Source: Pelodera strongyloides (lineage: Eukaryota; Nematoda; Chromadorea; Rhabditida; Rhabditidae). From it: a DNA stretch of 64,000 nt. The translations under genes were made by a program, and so were the position numbers. The stretch is from positions 67,001-131,000 of the forward strand of contig JAANDG010000238.1 in NCBI GenBank assembly GCA_036852015.1, read 5' to 3'. Shown here piece after piece: positions 21,349 to 35,600 of this stretch. The notes beneath the pieces were generated by a model. The model was given only the letters and a program-made list of their open reading frames with translations, was not told the origin of the DNA and searched no databases. How positions within the stretch are numbered: position 1 is the first letter of the stretch; each line of letters begins with the position of its first letter.

Positions 21349-22023
21349 ACGCAGCATTAGTTTAGCTGTTGCGAAAAAAGTGTGCTCAAACATTTCCACA
21401 AGCCATGCAACAATTGGGCACCTTGATATTTATCTAAAAGGAATGAATTTTATTCACAATTACACGTTTATACATAAGTGATCGATATTCAAATAAATAA
21501 TAACTAATTTAAACAACCGAACTTCGCCAATTAGATGAACATTTTACACGTACTGTCACTTGGGAGCAAAGACTAGATTTGATATTTAATATAATACTTG
21601 AAAAACTATCAATAATGCTCAAATACCCTGTGCGGTGTGAACTAAATATTCCTTCAACTATGGAATTTTGAAAGAAAATTACGTTATATTATAAAAAAAA
21701 TGATTATAAAAACTACACAACTTCTTAAAACTGTTAGTAGAGGTAGGAATAAATAAGTGTCATTTGAAGGTGAGCATATATATATATATATAAAAAAGAA
21801 AGAAAAACGTAATAAGTAAGGGCTTGTTTCACAGCTAGGGCTAGGACCAGAAAAATAAATGAAACAATTTCAAATTTCTGAAGACTGGCGAAAACACCTT
21901 GCGTATCTAATTGCAAAACTAATACCTTACATGTTTAATGTTTGTAATACGTAACACTGTATTAGAAAAGACTAGTTGCTATTCCAGCCAAATTAAATTA
22001 AAATTAAAATTAAAATTATAAAA

Positions 22024-23672
22024 TTAAAAATAGGTAGCTGCCGCTCGAGGTTCCTCTTCGGAAAATTCAGAAGAGAAACTTTCCTGAAAGAAAAAACATG
22101 AGTGAAAATATTTAACGTATATCAATGAAATTAGTTTAAAATAATTAGCGCAATCACACAAAGTTCATTCATATTCACATGTATGGGCTAATTTCTACGA
22201 ACGTATATATGACTTTTAAATGTATTATCATTATCAATGTCACTTACGTTGACCCTCTGATAAGTGGGCTCCGGCCTCGGTGGATACATTGCAGACATAG
22301 CCATCGTGCTAGAAGAATAAAAATGATATAGAGAATCCACGAAAAAAATATAAAACGTAAATGAATAATTGTCGAATATGACTTATTTTGGAATAGTCAA
22401 TGTGAAGAAGTCAATTTAAAAAAACATACGACAAACTTTATCTTAAAAAAGCGAAATGCCAGCTCCTTTGGAAAATTTACATATGATAAGCAAATCCTAT
22501 GTATCCTATGCTAATTTTGCGCGATAGCCGTGGACATCGCGCAAAATTAGCATAGGATACATAGGATTTGCTTATCATATGCAAATTTCCAAAGGAGCTG
22601 GCATTTCGCTTAATAAAAAATTACCTCATTTTATGATAATCGCTGTTCGCGCGTCAATGGGACCTTCCTGAAATTTAATTTATTATTATTAATCAAAAAT
22701 ATTTATGACATAGAACACAGTAGTCTATAGCTATAGTCCATAGTCCAGCAGGGAATGAAATTAAACGATATGACACGAGAGTGAATTCAATGGTACATTT
22801 TCATAAATTTCTCAATACTGTATAAGCCTAAGCCTAAGCCTAAGCCTAAGCCACATGTTCAGGATAACAGTCGCTCCGACACAATTACCGTATTTCTCTA
22901 AAATTGTCACCATTTCAATAAAACATACCGGACATTCGGGCAACTCATAGAATTGATCAACGGGCAATGCTCTTTCATACGTTATACTCTCCGGAGTCTG
23001 CCGTCCGCTTCCAACAAGGCCGAAATTCACGTGACCTGAATTTGTAACTTAAAATCTGTTAAAATTAGATAAATTAAACTCGGAGCCATCTTTCGCGCCT
23101 AACTGTTCCTCACGTTATGTGTTAGGAAATCTAAAAACGAGAGCGCATGATAACGCAAGAACTGATCGTAACAATGTATTTTGGTGATTTTTGGACTCGT
23201 TATCAGAACTTATAGGCTAAATTATTGATTGTTGTTAAAAGATACTGATTAAACTTCCAATGACGTGCCCATATCCCGCGCGAAGCGGGGCAAGCATGGG
23301 GTTGACACGACTTGCAGATACCATGAAGATACGGTTCGGCTGTCGCATGCCTGCCGACCTCGTATGCTTACGGCACTCGGTGATTTTCTTTGCATCCAGG
23401 AAGCGAAAAACCAACTTGTGCACGTAGCCGGGATCGAATCCCCGATATTTGGATCGAGAATCGGATGCGCTACCCATTAGGCCATACGAGCCACTACATA
23501 CCGATTATCTCGATTAATTGAACTCAACTTACCACTCGTTCCGGTCACAAATCCTCGAATAGGTCTTTCCGGAGGAGGAGCCGATGGCCGACTACCGTAC
23601 GCATCAATTTCCTTGGCAGTTTGCCAGCCCGGTGACGTCACGCCTCGCCAAGATGGCTGCTCTTCTGAAATA
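22024..23672 (-). CDS. Cadherin gene exons 87-90: cytoplasmic tail
   Basis: Exons: 23672-23533, 23035-22981, 22308-22248, 22083-22024. Tail landmarks are SEEQPSWRGV, PSAPPPERPIRGF, SAMYPPRPEPTYQRVN, and the acidic end SSEFSEEEPRAAATYF with a TAA stop. Proline-rich stretches and tyrosines could be docking sites; no catenin-binding motif is recognisable, as is usual for Fat-like proteins. The acceptor of exon 87 (CTCCAG) was chosen because it alone fits the phase. A duplicated copy of exon 89 (15430-15490) shows mostly synonymous change in this frame, which supports the frame. Confidence 0.8.
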
Positions 23673-26600
23673 CTGGAGGTTAACTTCTGAAGAACACTTC
23701 ATTGCCAGAGTTTGGCGGAGCTAACTCCAATGCGAAAGTCTATACTTTTAGTATCGAAGAAGCACGCCCTTACCGAACAATTTATCAGTATACTCTAATG
23801 TACAAGCCAAGAGACACCAATGGGCACACTTTGACACCATTTAGCAATTTCAAATCGGTTGTGTTTTGCATAGGTCAACAATGAAACCAGCCTTTTGGCG
23901 TCTTCTTCCAGAATCTGAGTCCCACAAAGATGAGAAGAACTGTAAGGAGAACCACTCCACTGGCAGCAGCCACAGCGAGCGCTGCGTGTTTCCAGATGTT
24001 TGATGGTGTCAGGTGACAACCGACTGAAATAAAAGTGATAACTAAGCCATTGGAATAACATACAGCTTGTGAAAGAACGCTGAGCCGATAAGCATTTTCG
24101 TATTGTAGATGCGCGGATGTCTGATTACTTGTAAGTAATGCGCCAGAATCGTGCGACCGCGTTCAAAACAGCTGCAACATGCCCAAGCAAGATGCGCGTC
24201 GAGTTTATTGCACACCGCAATATTACTCGAAGTATAGTTTCAGATGCGATCCACATACCTTCAACCAGTCCTCGTGTTGTCGTATAGAATAATTGTTGCC
24301 TGACAGTTTCACCCTTTCCAATGAGGTTCTGAGCCTGATTGTTGATTACAAGTCTTCGGAGGCAGCCCGTGAAGGACTGAGTCGAAGTACCAACGACGCG
24401 ATCGCTTACGCCACCAACTGTGATTTGACGAAGCTGTAAGGAATCAAAATCAATCCCCAGTCCTCCTTCTCTTTGTCTCTCTCTCTCCCTCCCTCTCTCT
24501 CTCCCTCTCTATTACTCTAAAAAATCTCATACTAGAGACAAAAATAACAACCTCAGCCGAGAGAAGTGCGGGCAAATTCACTGAAGACTTCGCCTCTTTG
24601 CCACGACCGTCGATTTGGAATTGCACCTGAAAATGTACTTCAATTAAAATCAATTACAATTCATTAAATCTAGTTTCGCTTCACTAAATGTTCTGTGTTT
24701 GGCACCTCACTTCGCTTCAGGCAGACGCCACATATTGTCGGCTCGGCGCCTTATTTTATGGTGCACAGAAAATCCGTAACCCACAAAAGTGTTGGTTAAA
24801 CCACAGCGCTGGTAAATAAGCTCTACGTAAGCAATTAACCGCTTACCGTCTTTCTATCACTGCTCAGCTCCAGCGTTAACTTGTGCATACCGGAACGGGT
24901 CGGCAATTGTTCTAATGATCTGTCAATCGATATCTGCACCGGCTGGTGACCAGAATCCCAAACTCGGTAAATGTACTCATGTTGGTGGAGCTGAAAGTTT
25001 TTTATTATTAAAGCGGTATGGCACGAGTTTGTAAAACGGTTTAGTCGTCGAGCAATTTGTCATCTGGAACTCGTCGCCTACTGCTCAGGACCTCTGCGGA
25101 ACATGGGATAAGCAAACATTGAACCTGTATTTTCACCCTTGAATAAAGGTGAACGCTCTTGAAGCGTAAAACAAATTTAAACTTAAACGTATCTTTCACA
25201 AGTTCATTTCCATGTGTTAGATGCAAATTGTGGTATGTTATGGGGCAAATTAATTACGCACACATTTGCATAGAATACACCAGAATACAGTTGTTCAATG
25301 TATGTGTACCAAGTCCCATATGTATAGCTTCAGCTTCAAACTCTAATTAAACTATCTGCGATATTGGAAAGCCAGGTACGTACCAGGTTGTTGATGTAAA
25401 CACTTGTGATTGTATTTAATCAGTTAGTAGGCGGTTACCGTCGGATAATACCCACCGTTCATAGTTTATCACAATTTCTAACACCGAGCGCCCAATCGCA
25501 CATGGTTTGTGAAGCTTTGGAGAACTGCATTCTCATGTATCATATGCAAATTGTGTGCCATTCTGTGCTGCTAAGCTAGAAGAAAACTTCTAAAGGCTGA
25601 TGATGCCCACCTCAACGGTCACTTGTTTCTGGCCGTAATCCAAATGTAAAAGTGTTAAATTGTCCAATTCTGTTCTAAATTCCAGCTCAATCCATTGAGC
25701 ACCCAATGGAACTTCTTCGGACGATGCGTCCTCTATGCTTGCCTGAAATCGATCAATAAATATGTCTAATCAATCAATAAAACTTCCTGATCAATCGATA
25801 AATCTTTCTGATTGATCAATAAATATTTCCAACCAATCGATAAAATATGAAAATTAATGCGAGGCAATAATCAATATGTAAGGTCATAACCATAAGTTAA
25901 TTCTCAACGATTGTCATGATAAGCCTAAGCCTAAGCCTAAGCCTAAGCCCAAGCCTAAGCCAAGGGAAAAATAAACGGAATAAAATTTACGGTAGATTCC
26001 ACATTTCGCTGTTCTGTGAGCTGTTTGGTGAGCCATGGCGTTGGTCGGAGGACCGCTTTTGCTTCCTTATACGAGTAGACTTCGGAAGCTGAATACTTTT
26101 TGAAGTAGGAAGGGTAACGTTGATTTGTAAAAATAATAGACAACAGATCTTTAGGAGATAATTATTTTGAGTGTAGAAAAAAATGAGTTTTTAAGCTGGA
26201 CATGGATAGCATTTTGCTGTTTCTGACTACGGTAGCTGATCGAACAGTTCTCTCGGGGAATAACTCTGGCTTTGGCAAAATAGTGCTAGGGAACACGGAT
26301 CTTACGGTGGTTTTTCTAAGCTCCTCTTTCGACCTGAGAAAATTCCAAATCAATAATAACGTACCCGTATGGCAATTCTTCGCTTCGAAACCTTCACGAC
26401 AAATACATTTCGTTTCCTCGAAATCGTCCACACAAGCTCCGTCATAACAGCTAAAAATATATTTTTCTTTGCAACATCCGAGGGCTTCACTAAAGCTTAA
26501 ACACTACATGGGTACAAGCTTTCCAACATACATTTCAAAAACCAGATGTTGTACTGCTTGACTACATTTTCCCCTACCTATTTAGCTTTCCGGCACAGGT

Positions 26601-29600
26601 CTCCCCTCTGGGACATGTTGGTAGCACATTTTCCTCTTTGAACGAACGAATCTTCTCGTTATTGATGATAACTTCTCGAATACAACCGATGAAGTGCGGG
26701 GATCGTGACTGAAATACTTTGCACATGACATTATAAAAAAGCTGATAACCAATATAACTTACAATAGCTCAGCACTTTCATATAAGGAAACATCATAGAA
26801 AAGTTAAGGAAGAACTAGTTGTATGGTGTGTAAGCCGACCTGTCTACTGTACTAATGTTGTTACAATATAGAGTAAATTTGTGGGACTCATTTTTAAGTG
26901 TGTGCACGATAAATGGTTATGCATGATAGCATGATCAATAATACCAAAAATATAAAAATAAGTGAATAAACTGACAAAGAGCGTTGTTTCCTCGAGGCTT
27001 CCAAAATGCAAGTTATTTCCAATGGCCATTTTCAATGGAAGTGTTGCTTGGCAATTCGAAGTGTTACATTTATCACAATGTCCTAAAACCCTAGGTTTGA
27101 AGTGATTTTGCCGTAAAAAACCGTAATAGAGGAGACTAGTAAACGACAGCTGCGACTCTAGTTAAGCTTGTCCTGAAACGCATAGTTAATGCTCAGCGTG
27201 ACGTTACTCCATCAATATGCGGCAGCTACAAAACGTAAATAACTTTGCCCTGAAACGCATGGTTTCTTGAAAACCCCATTTCTGTCCGCTGCGTATCAAC
27301 ATTTTCTATATTTACCTGTCCGTTACAGTTACAATGCATACGTTTCTATACATTGTTAAATTACATGTTGCAGCTGTCATTTGTTATTGTACTTCTCCAG
27401 TTCTCCACGTCCAAGTATAATTGTAAGATTTCAAAGCTACCGTACCCTGTTCCAAGCAAGCATCGATCGATATCGTGTGTTGTGCCAGATCAATGTTGAC
27501 GCGTTTCCATTGTCCGTCGTTTACCTTAAATGGTAACAGATTCGGCACTGCAGTTTATTGTAACAGCTGGTGATTGAATGTGCAATAGGAACTGACAGCA
27601 TACTGCGTGCTCTATTTGGATGATTATCTTGAAGAAGTCTTAACCTTAAAGCGAAATACCGGCTGGTTTTTGAAACGCATTGCGTACACATGATGTTATA
27701 TGCAGCATGTGCAAATGAGCAAACATTAGAATAAAAACTAGACCCCAATTAGGCCCCGTGTTGCATACATGCATAGGAAAGCAAGTACTTGAGATGCGTT
27801 TCAAAAACCAGCCGGTATTTCGCTTTAACAACATACATTGTAAATAAGAAATACTCACATGAGGTAGATTTACCGCCGCTCCATTGATGATCAGTTTACC
27901 ACTGGAGATGGCGACCCATCTTCGCCTTTCGTTTTTCGTAGAAGAAGAAGTGACGATGTGAGCGTACTGAAAATGGGACATTTTAATAAAACTACTCCAC
28001 GATAGGAAGAATTCCGACGTGTGAAGTAAAGCTGTGGTGAGAGCTACCGACTTACACATGATGAAGGCAATTTTATATTTATCGTAAGGTTTCACCCAAC
28101 ATTCTTTGCTCACCCATTATTGTAACATTATTATTAAGTTTATCGCCGGTTCACCCGTCTTATCCAAACAAACAAGACAACCATAACACTACAGCTTACA
28201 GCTAATGGCCAGTGGAAACTTCGTAAATTATCGATTTTCTCTCACGTACCGTAGCGACGGATCGCATTTGGAAGGAGAACGTGTGCACTTTGTCATAATT
28301 ACTGTACGCCATTGATGAACCGCGTTGGAATCCGAAAATTCGAATCGTACACTGTTCACCCGAGTAGCCGTCAAAACATTCGCATGTGGTCTGATCGACG
28401 CATTTGCCTCTGAAATGGATTTGTAGTTTGTAGACTACGAATTACGAGGTGGTACAAACAGCTTCAGCAATCTAAAGTGGTACGGTACGTGGTTTGTGAA
28501 GCGCAAGCTGGGCACCTGCTCTTTCATGTGTTAGATGCAAATTGGGTTACATAAAAAAACTTACTGTAGGCAATTGGACTTATTGCAGGTTGCAGATGTT
28601 ATGTTGGAAACTGCTCCGTCCATTGTTGCGCTGTCATCCATACCATTTGACTGATTTACTTGACAGCCTCCAATTTCCTGACACAGACATTTGTAGGAAC
28701 CAGGCACATTGAGACAGGATTCTGATGTTGAGCATGGGTTCTGGAATTAGTTTGTTATCGACAACGACAAAAAGAAGGAAATTCTTGCAAGAGTAACAAT
28801 AATAGCTCACCATACAAAAGGACTGTCCAATCATCGATTGATGCTTACTATGTTTCAAAAACCGGCTGCTGTATCGCTTTAAGGTTGGTTGGAAATCACA
28901 TTACGACTAATTTACTAGATAGAAACCACTAATCTTGTGGATATTCAACATTCTACATATTTTATCGGGCTGTGTGCTCTAAAAGATGTTTGTAGGGTAA
29001 GTATCTAAAATAGGACTAGAATACTGTATATTCGAGTGGCCAACCTTTTCACATTCATCAACGTCCTTTTCGCAGAATAATCCCGAATATCCCTTTTCAC
29101 ACCGGCAGATTCCCTTATTGCACTGGCCATGGACACACGAGGAACCGTTCCTTGAAGAACAGTCCGATTTACGTTGACATCTTTTTCCCGAGTATGGTTC
29201 CACACATTGGCACCTAGAATATCAGTTTAATAGTTCTGGTTTGCCGAAGAGCCTTTTATTACTAACTCATGCTAAAAGCACAGTATACATAATTCAGACA
29301 GAAGCTATACACGGGAGTTTTCAACACTAAGAGTAAAAAGGATCAATGAACAAAATATAAATAATTAATACCTTGCTTGAATAGTCCCGGCCGGCACAAC
29401 GAACAAATTCGGTCCGGACCGAAATTGCACAAGTCCTTCCTGATTTCTGATTTCGAGGATACAAGTACCGTTGTGAAGACAGGACGGGTGAAGGGAGCAG
29501 AGGTCGTAGTCAATATTCTGGAGATTATTTTTTTTTTTAACTTGAAGCCTTACTGGTAAACTCGTAAATTATATAGGGTTAATGAAACCAGAGTGAGCTC

Positions 29601-32600
29601 AGTGAAACAACTAATACGTTTACAGAGTAGTGTCACCAACGAAAGTTTCTGTTCTAGCATTAGTTGTAGTTTGCGTGGGTAATATTAGTTTGTTTTTAGT
29701 GTTGTTTCACTCACCGTCAAATCGATATTGAGATGATCTTTCATTCTTTCGGCGAATGCGTTCAGGACATCATACGCATCCTTTCCAGTGACGGAGTTCT
29801 TGTTTCGATCGGTTAACTTTAGACCGACGACGGCAAAGTCTGGCTCAGTTACGTTGGCAGTTAGGAGATGAATTTTCTAAAAAAGAAGAGCAATCAGACA
29901 TCGTAACTAATTATAACTACCACGGTAGAGGTCCATGTACAGCAGTCAACGATGGCAAAAATAATCCAGAAATCAGTGTAAGCGTTCTAAGCACAATTTA
30001 AATCATGAGGCACAACAACATTTACTGAGTGTTATGCTTCAGATTATCAGAATTTAGTGACTAGAGTTTAAAGGGAATGTCAAGCCGGTTTTGCATGTTG
30101 GTCTCAAAAAAAAGGTTACGTTTTGAAGGTAAGGAAAGTGAAAATAAAAATAAGCAAAAACTTTCATATAAGAAGAAAAACAATTTCAAACCCCTCCAAA
30201 AAACTCCTTCTAAGTAAAAAACTCCTTCTAAAAGATTCGAGTCGTGTGGACAGAGCTAAGCCAAATCGCTGTCCACAGGACGGCTTGAATTACCGGCTCG
30301 CCGCAACGCACCCGTTTGCGTGCGTTGCGGCGGGTTTTGTTCACGTTTATGACAAAATCTCAAATATTTTATTCTGGCGCCATTTTTATGGGTTTACTGT
30401 ATTGGGTGCCTTTCGAGATTTACTTAAGATGCCTTTCTGCGCAGAATACCCTTCACATGCCCTTTAAATTGTTCCGTGAAACCCACCAAGTCAGGGTAAG
30501 CCTCGTGGAACATTGTGATAAATTCAGCGATTCCCTCATTTTGCCCACGAATAGTCAGTTTTAGTGTATTAGAGAGATCCTCGACTTTTCGCACTTCTCG
30601 GTTAACAAATATTGAATAATCGATATTGGTTCCGTTCAGCAAATCGATTGCTTTCACGGCCACAATGGGCGTTTCATCAATCGATAAATCACAGGAAGTG
30701 GAGATCTAAATAATGAAATGACTTAAATTTAAAACTAGACTATGTTACAGTAATATTCAATCTGATGAAAACAAGAATAGAATATCATGGACTACTCACG
30801 AAATCCATTAGTCTAGTGCACAAAAATGGGTTTCGTCCAAGAATAGCCATTTCCACTTATTTTTGCGTGACTTATTCAATAATTAGAATTATAAATATTA
30901 AAAAGAATTAACAATTACTCACTTGCTGATTGGCGGTGCAAACAAATTGTCTGGATGTGTCACGTGATGTCGGAAACACTTTTCGAATGTCAATGCGATT
31001 TGAGCGCGCTGTTGGTTCCACCAGCCAGACCTATATAATGGAATTTTCGAATCATAGTTACGTGGTGCTACCGTACTTATATGAAACAGGTTAGCTCATA
31101 ATTCACGAACTTCTCAACATACGTTAAAATCGGCTGTTATGTAGCTTTAAAGTTGCATGGATTACACAAAAATTGATAGGCTAGTATTAAACTCACAAAA
31201 AAATCTCACAAACATAAAAAAACACCTACATTGACATCCTGCTTAAGTTCTTTGTCTTCCTGGTCGACGACGTCAACAATGTAAACGTAAACGAGAGAAG
31301 AAGTCGTCTTGTTCGTCGTCGTTACAGTAATCGGAATTTTGAATTGCCGCCTCTTCTCGTAATCAAAGGGAATGGATGATGTTAGCAGTCCGTTCGAAGT
31401 GAGCGAGAAGAACTAAATGAAACTTTGATGAGTTGTTTTCACCTCCTACTCAGAAAAATGATCCGCTTATGTGGTCTTGGCTGAGGGTTGCTAGATAGTT
31501 TGTGTTTTAAAGATAGTAAAAAAAGGACTAGACGTAGACAATTTGACACCTTGATTTTGAATACCCTTTATCAATTAACAGTACACTTACACACTGTGGT
31601 GACACAAAATAATAAAGTATCCCAAACCTTTCTCATGTTATCATCCGCAATTCGGAATTCAGAAATATTTGAATTAACGGTAAATTGAAGAATCGATTTT
31701 CCTGCAAGTTCCCCTTCGCGAATATAGCCGACAGTGGGATACACCTTTAAAAATCAAGTGCAATAGAGTAGTACGGTACACGATATGCTTACTTTTTGTT
31801 ATTGGGTAAAACCCATTGTTTTCTATAAGAGCTCAAAGAAGACACCTTACCATTAGAATATGAAAATTTTCGATAAATAAAAGAAAATGGCATTACACGT
31901 TTAAAGCGAAATACCGGTCGGTTTTTGAAACGCATCGCGGACAGCTGAATTCTCACATACTTTATGCTAAATTTTGCTCGAATTTAGCCTCAATTTTTTA
32001 TTCTAATTTATGTTTCATTTGCATATGCTGCATAAGAAGAATGCTGGAGTGTACTCGATGTGTTTCAAGAACCGGCCGATATTTTGCTTTAATAAACATA
32101 TGTCCGTAACGTACATCAAACTCTTGTCTTTCGTCTGGAAGGATCGTTACTACAACATGACATCGTGACGCAACTTCTCCGTGCTTGGACACGATTTGTA
32201 TGCCGATGGTGTACTTCCCAGCTGGTAAACTTTCACATAACGATAGCTCTCCGGTATCGCTTGCACAAAACGATGTCTGAAGACGAAAGCAAATATTTGC
32301 TATTATCTTCTTAATTCGGCTTGATATACTGCTATCAAAAAGTAGGGTCTTCATTTATAAGACAAAAACTATGTAAATAAACAAAAAAAAATACGAAAAA
32401 ACAGAAAAGCATATTCTACCTCCGAAACATCGCTGTCCAAAGGAAGCGCATCGGAAATTACAACCTTCCAGTCAGTTGGAGTGATGAAATTCCAGTTGAA
32501 CAGAATATACGGAATTGTCGATGATTCAGAAATATTAAAGGAATAACCGTCTCTCGGAAACACGGGCGGCGGTGCGTTTTCAGTTGTAGAGAACGAAACA

Positions 32601-35600
32601 GGGAACCTAAATGTTTCATATAGAAAATGTTTTTTTTTTTTCTTTAGAAATATGACATACAAAATATAAAACCAATGTTCCAAAAGATAACAATCCATAA
32701 TGTTTTTCTCGCCATTTGAGCAATGATAACCTTAGCTATGAATGTACAAGATGGGATTTGAACCTCCGTTGTTACCACTTCAGTGGCGACATCAACCACA
32801 ACAGTCCTTCGTTTAAAGCGGTATGACACCCATTTTTTCGAAACGTATACTGGATACTTGTATTCCCAAGTAATGTATGCAAATATCTGCGCGATACTGC
32901 GCGATTTTTTTATTCTAATTACATTCATTTGCATGAAACATGTCATAAGGCAATTTTTCAAAATCCATTTCAGAAACAGGCCGTTATATCGCTTCAAAAA
33001 CCCAACCTTTCCACAGATCTTCCCATTCTTCTCATTCCGAAAACCGTGGAACTTTCATTTCTTCCTGGTTTCGGCGGTTGAGAAAGTATAATCGAATTTT
33101 CTTCAATTTGCATACGGTCACTCTCGTCAATGAAATAATCCATCTGGCCCAAAACTGGCAAATCGCCAACGATTGTTCCCTCCGAAGAACGACCAGATAT
33201 CGATTTATTGATTGAGTGATTGCCCTAAAACACACCATTAAGCTCTAATGAACATGAATGTAATCCAATGTTTATAAGTATATCGGAAACCATTAGAGAA
33301 CTACAGAGAGTCAATATATAGCAGTGTTTCCTACTGTAAGTGTAACTACTAACTAACTATTGTAATTATGAATTCGGAGTTACTTAATTACCTCTTCCAT
33401 TATTAGAGTGTTGAACTGCTAAACGTGTTAAATAATCGGTAAAAGCCTAATAACTCCTCCACGTTCAACAGACAGCGTACATTGCAGAACATCCGAGGAG
33501 ACGTGCTGAATGATTGTTTAATTGAATTTATTGTTAGTAATAATGCGGTACAGATACAGTATCTGGTCCTTCTACTAGTTTGAATGGCTAAGTTGAGCGC
33601 TGAGAGAAATTTCGGTCCAAGACGTCGAGCAATTTGTCTTCTGGAATTCGCCGCCTACTGCTCAGGACCTCTGCGAAACATGTCATAAGCAAACCTTGAA
33701 ATTGAACTTGTACTCCCTTGAATAAAGGTGCACGTTCTTGAGGCGTAAAATATTTAAATTTAAACCTCCGACACCATTTATTTTGTTTATTCCTTATATA
33801 TCAAAGAAATATTCACATCTCCACTAAAAAAATAATCCTCACTATAGGAGTCCTTGTCTCTTCCACTTTTCGGAAACATTGATTCTTGTCAATATAGAAA
33901 TAAGGACAATCAAACATGGTGATCACATCGTCAGGTCGGCTTTGAGCAAAATCAGAATAACATCCGATTATCGATTGATTGAGGGGTCTAATCGATATTG
34001 ATCCGATTAACGGAGAATGAGCTGCCGGCCCAACTGTTGAGCGGTCAATATGGACAATGATCTGGAAAAAGATGACAATTTTGTAAATATAAGTAATGTG
34101 GGAAAATACAAAGGATAATTTATTTCGTGTTGCGCTAAGTTTTCCATATCGCTTTTGCAGATCACCCTCGCGAAGAGTATCTTAGAAATTGACAGAAGAA
34201 AATACACGATATGTACACTTGTACACTCACGGAGTCTACCACGTAACATCCAATAAAATATAACTCCTACCAAGAGGACCAAGTTCAAGATAACGATACC
34301 CCCGAATCAGTCTCACTACTGCTTTAGACAACAAATATCACCTTAGCGCTCTCGTGTTTCCATGGTGCATATCGCTCTCGGACTTGCAATGTTCCGACCA
34401 ATTTCTTTGCTTCTGTCAATCTGAGGTCGTCCTCCACCAATAATTCACCCTTTTCGTTTACAATAAAGGGAAGTTGAGCCGGTTTGAGGACGAAGTCAAC
34501 TGGGCGGTCGGAATCATCATTGAGCTCTATCTGGCCTATTATAGAGCCTGGAGTCTCGTGTTGGAAAACAGTGAATTGGTACCTGGAAAGGGAAAATACT
34601 GTTCTTTGATATTACAGTGCTCAGGTACGGTAGGTTACGGTATAAGAGTAGACATAAGACATTTTTGGAATTTGAATGAAACACAATTTGCATGTTTATT
34701 AATTACTTCTAGAGTTGCTATTTTGTTCCAATACCGTGAGACTGTGATGGCCTGTCCATGTATGCGATTCGCACTTGCGAAAATGACAAATGCCTGTCCA
34801 TGTTCGAGTCAATGTAAATGACAAAGTCCCGCAGCGATTTTGAATCTAGTACGGATCTATTTCAAAATTGAATCTAGTGCGGATCTATCTGATACACTTT
34901 CGCTGCAGGACCATGTCAAATGCTTTATTCGCATGGGTTACGGTAGGCATTTGACATGCATGTAAAATGGCCTGTACATGGACAGGCATTTGTCATTTTC
35001 GCAAGCGCGAATCGCAAACATGGACATGCCATTACTGTCCTGTACTTGATGGAAAAAAATTGTACGAACAAGGACCACACAAAAGCGTTAAATTTTTGGA
35101 GCAGGCTAGAACCCAGTCTCTACTCAATGAAAAGAGATTTTGCCGTGAGCCGGTCTCTTTATTTTCACCAGGTAAAAAGTCGAACAAACCTCTTTTCCTT
35201 CAACTTTGAAACAGTATCCTCTCTGGAATACCGCATAATTATGCGATACACAACTTGTGTGGACTCGGTTGTTTTCAGAATTAGGGCTTGCTTTCCTTCT
35301 ACGCAGCCGACACCGAAGTAAATATCGCCATTTCCATATACTCGAACCGGACAATCCGAGGATAAAACCGAGAAAGTTGCCTGTAATAGAAGGAGTACCG
35401 CCCCCTTATTCCTGCGTTCAATACCAATTTCCAGCACTTTTTACTGCTTTTCATTAATTTCAGTGCGAAACAATGTGCAAGCATAAGTGCATAAGCATAC
35501 ATAACGGATGGCTAGTCTTCTCCTATTAGGCAAAGCTTATCCTTCTTGTTTTGAATTCCTTATTAGAACCCTTTTTTTAATTCCCTTTAGAATAGTTGAA

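Noticed and set aside
22630..22680. Extra cadherin tail exon after CAG near 22663
   Set aside because: A short frame (KVPLTREQRLS-stop) follows, but splicing from exon 88 to 89 fits phase and the duplicate's conservation better.
23412..23492. Candidate tRNA gene
   Set aside because: A and B boxes are present, but acceptor and D stems are mismatched.
30123..30467. 114-codon plus-strand frame
   Set aside because: Entirely inside a TTAA-flanked element with a GC-rich hairpin and without protein features.
34474..35321. Plus-strand frames of 115 and 121 codons
   Set aside because: They run antisense to exons 61 and 62 and across the foldback element.
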